Source of the DNA: Prorocentrum cordatum
Lineage: Eukaryota > Sar > Dinophyceae > Prorocentrales > Prorocentraceae
DNA length: 64,000 bases
Reading direction: 5' to 3'
Assembly: GCA_963575745.1 (NCBI GenBank)
Contig: CAUYUJ010015726.1
Span: 799,042 to 863,041, forward strand
The notes beneath the pieces were generated by a model. That model did not search any database, had not been told where the DNA came from, and saw nothing but the letters and a program-made list of their open reading frames with translations. A program made the position numbers and the translations under genes. The stretch's first letter is position 1. Every line of letters starts with the position of its first letter. Of this stretch, positions 52,766-61,620 are shown one piece after another.

Positions 52766-53816
52766 GTGAGGAAGTCTCAGGCGGGAGCCCCCTCCCTATG
52801 GGGCCCGCAGATCATGTTGGTAATCCGAGCGGGTCATCGGAACCCTGTAACTGTCGTCACTTTTGGGCTCCCCAGGCCTGAAAATGGAGGAAGTCTCAGG
52901 CGGGAGCCTCGTCTGTGAGTGAATTGGGAGGAAGTCTCAGGCGGGAGCTCCCTCCCTATGGGGCCCGCAGATATGTTGGTAATCCGAGCGGGTCATCGGA
53001 ACCCTGTAACTGTCGTCACTTTTGGGCTCCTCAAGCCTGAATATGGAGGAAGTCTCAGGCGGGAGCCTCGTCTGTGAGTGAATTCTGAGGAAGGCTCAGC
53101 GGGAGCCCCCTCCCTATGGGGCCCGCAGATCATGTTGGTAATCCGAGCGGGTCATCGGAACCCTGTAACTGTCGTCACTTTTGGGCTCGTCAAGCCTGAA
53201 TTTGGAGGAAGTCTCTGGCGGGAGCCTCGTCTTTGAGTGAATTGTGAAGAAGTCTCAGGCGGGAGCCCCCTCCCTATGGGGCCCGCAGATCATGTTGGTA
53301 ATCCGAGCGGGTCATCGGAACCCTGTAACTGTCGTCACTTTTGGGCTCCTCAAGCCTGAATATGGAGGAAGTCTCAGGCGGGAGCCTCGTCTGTGAGTGA
53401 ATTGCGAGGAAGTCTCAGGCGGGAGCCCCCTCCCTATGGGGCCCGCAGATCATGTTGGTAATCCGAGCGGGTCATCGGAACCCTGTAACTGTCGTCACTT
53501 TTGGGCTCGTCAAGCCTGAATTTGGAGGAAGTCTCTGGCGGGAGCCTCGTCTTTGAGTGAATTGTGAAGAAGTCTCAGGCGGGAGCCCCCTCCCTATGGG
53601 GCCCGCAGATCATGTTGGTAATCCGAGCGGGTCATCGGAACCCTGTAACTGTCGTCACTTTTGGGCTCCTCAAGCCTGAATATGGAGGAAGTCTCAGGCG
53701 GGAGCCTCGTCTGTGAGTGAACTGCGAGGAAGTCTCAGGCGGGAGCCCCCTCCCTATGGGGCCCGCAGATCATGTTGGTAATCCGAGCAGGTCATCCAAA
53801 ACCTGTAACTGTCGTC
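52766..53816 (+). repeat. Satellite block 3: 160-bp satellite with 320-bp higher-order repeat
   Basis: Unit starts GAGGAAGTCTCAGGCGGGAG at 52769, 52929, 53087, 53246, 53406, 53566 and 53726 (spacing 158-160). From 53087 on, two forms alternate: form 1 has CTCGTCAAGCCTGAATTTGG and AGTCTCTGGCGG, form 2 has CTCCTCAAGCCTGAATATGG and AGTCTCAGGCGG. The array is thus built of 320-bp dimers. Copies are almost identical, which suggests recent amplification. The last copy fades at about 53816. Confidence 0.95.
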
Positions 53817-53896
53817 AATGTTGGGTTCTCGCGCTGCCAGAACGCAGTTCCCAGGCCACACTTTGGATGCAACAAGGAAGTTTTTGGGCTCCTCAG

Positions 53897-54379
53897 GTCG
53901 CCGAGGTGCTGCGACAGGGCGCCGAAGGCGCCGACGACGACGGCCAGGCCGAGGCGCGGGCGCGGAGCTTGCTGATGTTCAGGCCCAGCGAAAGGGAGTT
54001 CACATGGCAGAGCTCGGGGGCGCACAGCGTGCGCCGCTCGGGGTTCACCCTGACGCACGCGTCCTACCTGACCTCCACGCTGTCGCAGGGCCAGACGCTG
54101 CGCAAGGGCGTCACCATCGACTGCGCGAGAGACGAGGACGCTGGCCGCACGGGCATGTCGGACGAGCAGTGGTGGCTGCACCTCTACGTCATGTTCTCCC
54201 GCGCCACGTGCATGCGGAACATGCTGATCCTGCGGCCGCCGCCGCGAGAGTTCCTGGAGTGCGGGCCGCCGGCGTCCCTGCGGAAGGCGCTCCTGGAGTT
54301 CGACAAGAGAACGGTTTTGTCCAGGGCGGAGGCGAAGCAGCTCGCGGCAGAGCTGGGCTTCGTGCTGCCTTCCGCCTGA
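53897..54379 (+). CDS. SF1 (UvrD/Pif1-like) helicase, C-terminal exon or fragment
   Basis: 161 codons to a stop at 54377-54379. The sequence includes SVRRSGFTLTHASYLTSTLS, then QGQTLRKGVTIDCAR, and 65 residues on, WWLHLYVMFSRATCMRNMLI. The 'T.H..Y....SQGQT' and 'LYVMFSRAT' elements match motifs V and VI of the UvrD_C_2-type second RecA domain of superfamily 1 helicases. The Walker A and B part is absent, so this is a last exon or a truncated copy. A possible acceptor, CTCCTCAG|GTCGCC, lies at 53896/53897 in phase 0. Upstream in the same frame is only satellite. I recall similar dinoflagellate proteins but cannot assign a subfamily. Confidence 0.6.
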   Translation, partial: VAEVLRQGAEGADDDGQAEARARSLLMFRPSEREFTWQSSGAHSVRRSGFTLTHASYLTSTLSQGQTLRKGVTIDCARDEDAGRTGMSDEQWWLHLYVMFSRATCMRNMLILRPPPREFLECGPPASLRKALLEFDKRTVLSRAEAKQLAAELGFVLPSA

Positions 54380-54407
54380 GCGCGGCTGCGCCTCGCTCGA
54401 AGCCCGC

Positions 54408-54492
54408 GGGGTTGTCCCAACGGCTTGGTCTTGCGCGCCAACGGCTCGCGGGGTTGTCCCGACAGCCTGGCCCGCGGGGTTGTCCCAACGGC
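54408..54492. repeat. GCGGGGTTGTCCC minisatellite
   Basis: Three (C/G)GCGGGGTTGTCCCAACGGC-type copies just after the helicase stop. This is the reverse complement of the GGACAACCCC unit found at 7.3 and 7.8 kb. Confidence 0.8.
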
Positions 54493-54499
54493 TGCGCGA

Positions 54500-54870
54500 C
54501 GTGACCTGTAGAGAACGCGCCTGTGCTGGCCGTGGCGGCGACGGCGCCGAGGAACATCGACATGCGCGCTCATGCAACAGGAAGGGGAGGAGGTGGCGGG
54601 GCGCGGAACAAACAGGGGGGCGAGGATGGGGACAACGTAAGGAGTGGAAGGGGGGCCCGCGCCAAGGCGAGAGGAAATATACGCAGAAGAGACAGCCAGG
54701 ACGCCTCACCAACCACGAGGACGACGGTGATGGCTTTTTCCAGATTCGCCCAGAGGATTCTTATGTGGGGTTCTTCCGTCGGAGTAATGTATCTGGTTTT
54801 TGTTAAAAAAATCGGTGAGAGTCACAATAAACAAACTGTGTTGTTGGCCCCCAGGTTACACTAACAACGG
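54500..54870. other. No recognised gene
   Basis: Downstream of the helicase stop, probably untranslated or intergenic. Contains no terminator or polyadenylation signal that I can support. Confidence 0.4.
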
Positions 54871-54874
54871 TTCC

Positions 54875-55035
54875 CGCCTGAGACTTCCTCGCAATTTCGC
54901 CAGGACCCCCGGTCCCGCCTGAGACTTCCTCGCTTGTTACTCAGAATTCGCGCTCTCGCGTGGGACTTCCTCAACATGTGTTCAGGAGTCGCTCTCTCGG
55001 CGCTCTGGAGTCGCGATATCACTGGAGACTTGCTT
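54875..55035 (-). repeat. Satellite block 4: same core, minus orientation
   Basis: CCCGCCTGAGACTTCCTCGC occurs at about 54877 and 54914, then variants CGCGTGGGACTTCCTC (54957) and TCACTGGAGACTTGC (55020). The core is the exact reverse of block 3, on the other side of the helicase fragment. Confidence 0.8.
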
Positions 55036-55159
55036 GCAACTTAGGAACCGCAATCTTGCTTTTGAGTTTCCCGCGATTTACCCAGCGCAGCACTCCCAAA
55101 ACTCAGGCACCCAGGAATCGCGCTCACGCCTACTCCGTCACAGCTTATTTAGACATCGG

Positions 55160-56165
55160 GATCTCGCTGCCCTTCGTGGCCCCGTTGCAGCCCTTCGTGG
55201 CCTCCCTTCGTGGCCCTGTTGCAGCCCTTCGTGGCCCCCTCGCTGCCCTTCGTGACGCCGTTGCAGCCCTTCGTGGCCCCCTCGCTGCCCCCCGTGGCAT
55301 CGTTGCAGCCCTTCGTGGCCCCCTCGCTGCCCTTCGTGGCCCCGTTGATGCCCTTCGTGGCCCCCCTCGCTGCCCTTCTTGGCCCCGTTGCAGCCCTTCG
55401 CGGCCCCCTCGCTGCCCTCTGTGGCCCCATATATGCATGCCCGTCGTGGTCCCAAATCGTTCGCGCCCGTCGTGGCCCCATGTGCATGCCCTTCGTGGCC
55501 CCGCTGTTGCCCTTTGTGGTCCCGTTGCAGCACTTCGTGGCCCCGTCATGTCCCTCTGCGGCCCAAGATGCGCGTACCCTTCGTGGCCCCTGCTCGTTCG
55601 CGCCCGTCTTGGCCCCATAAGCGTGCCCTTCGTGGCCCCGCCGTCGCCCGTTGTGGCCCCGTCGCTGCCCTACGCGCCCCCCCTCGCTGCCCTCAGTGGC
55701 CCCGTCCTTGCCCTCTGCGGCTCAATATACGAATGCCCTTCGTGGCCCGCGCTCGTTCCCGCCTATCCTGGCCCCATATGCATGCCCTTCGTGGCCCCGC
55801 TGTCGCCCGTTGCGGCCCCCTCACTGCCCTACGCGCCCCCTCGCCGCCCTCAATAGCCCCGTCCTTGCCCTCCGCGACCCAATATACGCATGCCCTTCGT
55901 GGCCCCCGCTCGTTCGCGCCCGCCCTGGCCCCATATGCATGCCCGTCGTGGCCCCGCTGTCGCCCGATGTGGCCCCCTCGCTGCCCTACGCGGCCCCGTA
56001 GCCACCCTCAGTGGCCCCGTCGTTGTCCCCTGTGGCCCCGCATGATCGGCCCTTCATGGCCCCATACGCATGCCCTTCGTGGCCCCGCTGCCGCCTTTCG
56101 TGGCCCCCTCGTTGCTCTTACTGCGCGGCCCAATCACTGCCTTTCGTGGCTCCGCTGTCGCTCTC
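55160..56165. repeat. 15-bp minisatellite, about 50 copies
   Basis: GCCCTTCGTGGCCCC and variants (CGCTGCCCTTCGTGGCCCC, GTTGCAGCCCTTCGTGGCC) for 1 kb, with inserts such as CCATATGCATGCCC towards the right. As the unit is a multiple of three, both strands stay open (LPFVAPLQPFVAP and its counterparts). The frames of 298 and 341 residues here are not annotated as genes. Confidence 0.92.
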
Positions 56166-56974
56166 GGTCTCGCTCGCGCTTTCGCTCGTCGTCGTCGTTG
56201 TTGTCGTCGTCGTCTTCTGTCCTCTGCCCGTCTGTTGGGGTCGGGCTGCCGCCTGTTAGCGCTGCCGCTGGCCAGGCAGACGGTCCGAGGCCGCCCCGCC
56301 GCTTGCCAGGGCCCGGCCTTCAGGGAAGAAAGATATACCACCCAAAGGGAGTACGATTGAAGACGAAGAGGGTGGGCATCGAGGGTTTGGGAAATACATG
56401 TTGAATGACATTCGAGAGCAGATAACAGCGAATATGGTTTAAAGGATTGTTGTTGGTTGGTTGGTTGGTTGTTTGTTTGTTGGATGTTTGGTTGTCTGGT
56501 GTCGTTGTCGTTGTCGTTGTTGGTTGGTTGGTTGGTTGGTTGGTTGGTTGGTTGGTTGGTTGGTCGTTTGTTTGTTTGTTTGTTTGTTTGTTTGTGTGTT
56601 GTTGTCTCTGCTTCCCCCAGCGCACCTCTTTGCAGAGGGGGCGAAGGGGAGGGGCAGGAGGCTGCGCGCGGCGGTGTCTGCGACGGAAGTCGCTTCGGGG
56701 CTGGCGGGCGGGGAGTGCTGCGCCCCTCCCCCGGCGCCCGTGCTGGAGCTGGCACGGGTGCTGGCCCGCCTGCAGAGGGGGAGAGGCGCAGCGGAGGGAG
56801 GGGGCAGAAGGGCCAGAGCAAACCAACTGAGGGGGCAGAAGGCCCAGAGCAAGCCAAAGACTGGCATAGCCACCACCATCGCGAGGACCCAGGGGGTCAA
56901 GACGAAGCCAGGGCAAGGATAACATCGGCCAAAGATAACATTAGGAAATCTCGGACGTCCGGCGGCTCTGGAAA
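56166..56974. repeat. (CGT)n, (GGTT)n and (GTTT)n microsatellites and flanks
   Basis: 56185-56215 is CGT-rich; 56452-56470 and 56518-56563 are (GGTT)n; 56563-56600 is (GTTT)n. 56620-56900 is GC-rich and compositional. No gene is recognised. Confidence 0.85.
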
Positions 56975-57078
56975 ATGCATCGGGCCCCGCGGCCTTCTCA
57001 GAGCGTCTGGGAACGCCCTGAGAGCGTGCTGGAACGCTCTGGAACGGTTTTATCCCAGTCCCCGCCCCGCCCGAGGGA
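56975..57078 (-). repeat. Dispersed repeat, family E, copy 2
   Basis: The reverse complement matches 33917-34015 over about 100 bp: GTTCCAGAGCGTTCCAGCAC, GCTCTCAGGGCGTTCC and CTCTGAGAAGGCCGCGG. Opposite orientation to copy 1. Confidence 0.75.
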
Positions 57079-58610
57079 TCCTCCTACAATCGGACTTGAT
57101 TGGAGAGGACACGCGAGAGGACACAAGACAAGACCCTTCCGAGGGCCACGTTGCCATAGGAATGCAGGAGGCATGGGTCGCGGAACACAAGACACAAGGG
57201 TACCCTTGATTTGGCAGGGTAGACCTACTAATCCGGGCCGACTGTAGCGGTGTGACCCGAGTTTTCTGGCGCCCCGCTCCAGACCTATCCGACCTCTGGC
57301 TCGGCCAGGCATCCTGGGCCTCCTCGCTGGAGGTGAGGCGCTGGCGGCGGCGTCGCATCTCTGCCCCCCGAGGAGGGAGGTTGAGCAAATCCTGCATCGA
57401 CGACCACGCCAACATCGTCTGGTGGTGTGCTATCAAAAAACGGCGGAGAGGTCAGAACAGTCAAGGCCAAAACGTATGTGTGCCCCGGTTCAGAGCGTCG
57501 CCAAACACACGCCGTAAAAGCCTGGGGCACCAACGTTTACCAGCCAAGATGGTCCCTCGGGGTCCGCCGCCGCCGAGGATGAGCTGAAGGAGAAGAAGAT
57601 AAACAACATCGTATCGGATCGGCTCCGTCGGCAGGAATGATTAAGAATCTCAACGCTAGGTAGGGCTAATCTTGGAGCCGCAAGGGTAGGGTTTTGACAA
57701 AGCTCGATATCGTATCAGTAAAAAAACGAAGTTAACACATCATAAAAACACTACGCGACGGGATCAATGAGTAATCCCTCCTGTTTCCCTCCCACTTCGC
57801 ACATGCCATCCAAGCGCTGCTGACCTGCACATGGCGAAACGGTGAAACACATACCCTTTGATGGGAACCTGGTGTACTGAAAAGCGGCGAATGGAATGGA
57901 CTGCCCCCAACTCGATAGCAGTAATAGTCTGCCACAAAATGTTCTCGCAAGATGACCACCGATGCAACATGAGTGACAACGACAAATACAATATAACAAT
58001 ATGGCGCTGACAATATCACCCTGTCCTCGGCTCCGCGTCCGCGAAGCCAAGAACAGCCCGCAGAGAACGCTCCGCATGTTCGACGGAGAGACCGCAGAGA
58101 ACGGCTGCAAAGAACAACCCCCAGAAAACAGCCCACAAAGCCACGAACAGCCCGCAGAGAACAACCCGCAGAAAATCCACGACCCTCTCGCAGGAAATCA
58201 GGAAAGGACACCGCTGGCGAGAACGCGCGACCAACCCTGCGCACCGTAGTATCAGGCGCCGGCAGTAGCAGCGCACGGGAAAACGGTCTTACACAGGCTG
58301 GCGACACTGCTGCACATCTGCGGAACCATGCATGCTCGACCCACCAGATGTGCCTCCCTCGCTCTCGTCTAATGCCGATGTGCCCTGATCCTCTCCCCCT
58401 GAGGTAAATCTCGTCGTTTGCCCCATATTTGGCACTCCAGATACCGGCGCGAAGAAGGGGAGAGGAGCACGACATCCGCCCAACATTCCGCGTCGCGCGT
58501 GGGGTTATGATAAGTGGACAGCGGAGACACCGCCGCCGCACGCGGCTGGGTTCGTGGTTCGAGGGCGTGCAGTGCTGAGTGCAAAAATCATAGCCACGGT
58601 GCGAGCCACG
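57079..58610. repeat. Dispersed-repeat pieces and AGCCCGCAGAGAAC repeat
   Basis: 57290-57345 (GGCTCGGCCAGGCATCCTGG then GCCTCCTCGCTGGAGGTGAG) resembles 18270-18320. 58045-58185 has four or five loose copies of GAACAGCCCGCAGAGAAC. A 301-residue minus-strand frame across 57732-58637 reads through this repeat and looks spurious. No gene. Confidence 0.5.
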
Positions 58611-58630
58611 TTGAGCCAAGATGGATACGG
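58611..58630 (-). other. Possible second spliced-leader relic
   Basis: On the minus strand, CCGTATCCATCTTGGCTCAA matches the dinoflagellate spliced leader at all but two of 20 positions. About 10 bp downstream, ACCGTGGCTATGATTTTTGC (58600-58581) and CTCAGC could be a second, badly decayed copy. Weaker than the relic at 561-597. Confidence 0.45.
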
Positions 58631-58913
58631 TGATCACAGGGAGGGGGGATGGAAGAGGAGGCGGGGAGAGTCAGGTCAGAAAGGGAAGCATGGTGAAGAA
58701 AGCAGGAGAGGCATAGGAAAGAGGGGTGAGGGAGGCGGGAGGATGGAGCAGGGAGAACGCATGGGAAACGGATCCTGAAATGACGAGAGGAGGGCGGGAC
58801 GGTAACAAGTCTATAATGAGAAAGCGGAGGAAGGAGCAGGAGGAGGAAGAGAAAAAGGTCCTCATTCCTCAGCCTCCTCCTCCTCTCCTCGGGTCCCTCC
58901 CCTCGGTCGTGAG
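58631..58913. other. GA-rich stretch, no gene
   Basis: Purine-rich at 58640-58770 and 58800-58860. Short of features. Confidence 0.5.
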
Positions 58914-59117
58914 TTGAGCAGGGACCGACCGTCCCGGCATTCCTATAGGCCTACCACGAAATGCTCGTATAACAAAAGTTACATGAAGTCTACGTGTTAA
59001 AGCAAGACAGTCTCAGCCAGAAACGTTCGAATAACATTTCGTGCAAACCACAAAAAGGTAATTGGGATATTCTGTGGTGGGCCTATAGGATAGCCAGGAC
59101 GCTTCGCCACTGCTTGA
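58914..59117. mobile_element. Inverted-repeat element, family A, copy 3
   Basis: Left end TTGAGCAGGGACCGACCGTC then CCGGCATTCCTATAGGCC; right end GGGCCTATAGGATAGCCAGG then ACGCTTCGCCACTGCTTGA. The left 40 bp is almost identical to copy 2 at 33008. 204 bp, non-coding. Confidence 0.82.
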
Positions 59118-59500
59118 ATGCGGGACACGAGAGGCATGACGACAGAAGGACGAGGGGGCAAAAGGAAGAGAGGAAAGCGAGGACGACGAGGAGGACGCGC
59201 GAGGGTCTGGGGGCCACGCCTCTGAATCTCGGGGCCCTCTGGAAGAGTGACTCGGACGAGGGCCAGTTTAGACAAAACGGCGACTGTCCCGCCATTCGGC
59301 TGCACGCAAGAGTGACCCTAGGCAAGAGTGATCTGTGGCGCGCGGCTTAACGGGGGACGCGGGGAGACCAAACATGAGCGCACAAGACGCTACGGTCGCA
59401 TCACGTTCGTCGATCGGGGGACCCCCGTGGGCCCGCACCAAAGGTTACTCTGGCAAGGGTCACTCTTACGCGTAGTCGACCCTCGATCTGGAACAGCCCC
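59118..59500. other. No recognised gene
   Basis: Two AAGAGTGA(C/T)C words at about 59310-59330 and a third variant near 59455, otherwise plain sequence. Confidence 0.4.
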
Positions 59501-59504
59501 TCCC

Positions 59505-60200
59505 GCCACGTCGTCGTCGCTTGCGGGCGACGAGTCCGTCGGTCAGGCGGGCGGGCGAGACACGACGTCGACGTCGTCGTGTGCCAGTCGGTCGGGCGGG
59601 CGGGACACCCCGTCGTCGTGGGCCAGTTCATCGTCGCCAACGCCTTCGTCGCCGTCGTCGTCGTAGGCGAGTCCGTAGGTCGGGCGGGCCGGAAGCGTCG
59701 TTAACGTCGTCGTGGGCGAGTCGGTCGGGTGAGTGGGACACGTTGTCGTCGTTGTTTGCTTGCGCCTGGCGTCTTTGCCGTCGCCGTCATTGCCGTCGTC
59801 GTCGTCGTCGTCGCCGACGTCGTGGGCGAGTCGGTCTGGCTGGCGGGTCGCCGTCTTGCTCGTCGTTCGCCAGCGCCTGGAGTCGCTGTTGTCGCTGCCC
59901 CTGCCGCCATCGCCGTCGTCGCCGTCGTCGTCATCGTCGTCGTGGTCGGGCCCGTCAGTCGAACGGGCGGGCGGAACACGTCACCGTCGTCGTCGTTTGC
60001 TGGCGCTGGGCGTCGCCGTCGCCGTCGCCGGCGCCGTCGCCGTCGTCGTCGTCGTCGTCGTCGTCATCGTCGTCGTCGACCTCGTCGCCCTCGTCGTCAG
60101 TCGAGTGGGCAGGCAGGAAACGACGTCGTCGTCGTCGTCATCGTCGTCATCGTCGTCGTCCGTCGTCGTCGTTTGCTGGCGCCGGGCGTCGTCGCCGTCG
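59505..60200. repeat. (CGT)n tract with a larger repeat unit
   Basis: Runs of CGT/CGTCGC/CGCCGT broken by blocks with GGGCGAGTCGGTC(G/T)GG(C/T), GGCGGG and TTTGCT-GGCGC(T/C)GG(G/A)CGTC (near 59757, 59870, 59997 and 60173), giving a higher-order period of roughly 120-180 bp. Long Val, Asp and Arg frames are repeat-driven. Confidence 0.85.
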
Positions 60201-60646
60201 CCATCGCCGGCGCCCAAAAAGGGGGGGGAGGGATTGAAGCCCCCCCCGACTTTCACTGTTGAGAGGGGGGGCCCACCCCTATCGCGACTTTGGAGGGGGG
60301 CGAGGTTGAAATCCCCCCCCCTGACTTCCTGCCAACACTGTTTCCAACTGGCCCTCCTCCGAGAAGAGATGCAAAAAAGCCGCCAGGCTGCCGCGTCCAA
60401 AGCGGGACGCTGGCCTGGCACCTCTATCTATACATGCACACCGCCCCTGGCCAAGCCCTCTTTCCATCATGCACCCGACCAAGATGATTCTGGGCAGATG
60501 CTGCGCCGGCAAGATGCACCAGGCAAACCCGGAGAAACGCAATGGCAAATCTGCAACAAGCGACCACCGCGAAGACCTGGGAACTCGTGTGGGTCCCTCC
60601 CGAGGGCCCAGTTCGGTCAAAGCAAACACTACCCGGGCATAAGGTG
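60201..60646. other. No recognised gene
   Basis: 60225-60325 carries C-run and G-run pairs (GGGGGG...CCCCCCC) that are locally self-complementary. The rest is unassigned. Confidence 0.4.
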
Positions 60647-60775
60647 TCGGAGGTCCGCGCGGGCTTCTTGAATCGGCGCTGGGCCCCCTTGCTGGCGCGC
60701 GGCACACGCCAGGGGCAACGACGGAGGCGCCGCCAGGGGGTCCAGCGCCGATCGCAGAGATCCGCGCGAGCATCG
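60647..60775. mobile_element. Inverted-repeat element, family C, copy 4
   Basis: Left arm TCGGAGGTCCGCGCGGGCTT then CTTGAATCGGCGCTGGGCCCCC; right arm GGGGGTCCAGCGCCGATCGC then AGAGATCCGCGCGAGCATCGA. With copy 1 this gives the clearest view of the ends. Confidence 0.75.
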
Positions 60776-61218
60776 AACAATCTATAGGTATATAATTCCA
60801 AATTGTTCTACTGCAGGGCTGAACCTAAACGGTTTTTTTCGATTTCGTGTTGTTTTCGTTTTCCCTCGTTTTGTCTTCAATCCTCATTTACCGCAAACGA
60901 AGTCGAAACGTAAACGGCCCACGAAATCGCCCAAACACAGTTTAGGTCCAGCCATGTTATACGGTTCATCGACATGTATGCCTCCCTGGCCAAGACGGGA
61001 GGGTGCATCGGGCGTGGACTAATCCGGCTCAGCCAGTTCAGAACAAAAAGCTGAGCTGCATTTTTGGGAGGGGCTTCCAACAACTGGGTGAGCCAAGGTG
61101 TAAGGACACCTCCAGGGCCGCGAATGGCTCCCAAACCCGGCTCAACCAACATCCGGCGTTGCGGGATCCTGCAGGATCTGGCGCTCTGAGTACCGTCTGC
61201 GCTGAACCCCGTTTGAGT
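60776..61218. other. No recognised gene
   Basis: AT-richer stretch at 60776-60960 with TTTCG repeats; nothing coding. Confidence 0.4.
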
Positions 61219-61620
61219 GGCAACGTTCGGGGGGATCAGCTCAGGGGGGAAACGCCGATCTGGAATCGGCGATGCGTCGGTCATAGATCAGCGATGTGCT
61301 CCCGATCGCAGATCCACACGTTCCCGCGCGCGGTGGGCGATCGGGCCCCCCTCGGCGAGGCATGGGCGGCTGCGAGTCGATGCGTCCCTCCACGAGTACC
61401 TGAGCCCATGCCCATCGATGATCCTCGCCGTCCAGTTTCCATGCCATGACTCGGTCCAGAGGCTCTTCGGGAGGATCCGGGCTTCCCAGGACGCCTCTCG
61501 ACCAAGTCAGGCTGCTGGACAGCGCCCCGAAGCCGAAAAATCGCGGGGGACCGACGAAAGCGCCCGAAAGTCTTCGACCTCGAAACTCCCCCCCTGACCC
61601 TATCCCCTCCTGACGTTGCC
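61219..61620. mobile_element. Inverted-repeat element, family B, copy 4, with internal insert
   Basis: Left end GGCAACGTTCGGGGGGATCA then GCTCAGGGGGG; the core CTGGAATCGGCGATGCG follows and GAGTCGATGCGTCCCTCC ends at 61391. The outer right arm CCCCCCTGACCCTATCCCCT then CCTGACGTTGCC is only found at 61588-61620, about 190 bp further on than in copies 1 and 3. The 61395-61585 piece is therefore probably a later insertion. Confidence 0.65.

Noticed and set aside
52766-53816. CRISPR-like array (regular 160-bp spacing)
   Set aside because: The whole 160-bp unit repeats, including the would-be spacers; it is a satellite.
57732-58637. 301-residue minus-strand frame starting near a spliced-leader relic
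   Set aside because: Tempting as a retroposed gene, but it runs through the AGCCCGCAGAGAAC repeat and resembles no family; Arg/Ser/Cys-rich composition follows base content.
59505-60262. Long Val/Arg/Asp frames on both strands
   Set aside because: Translations of (CGT)n and related triplets.
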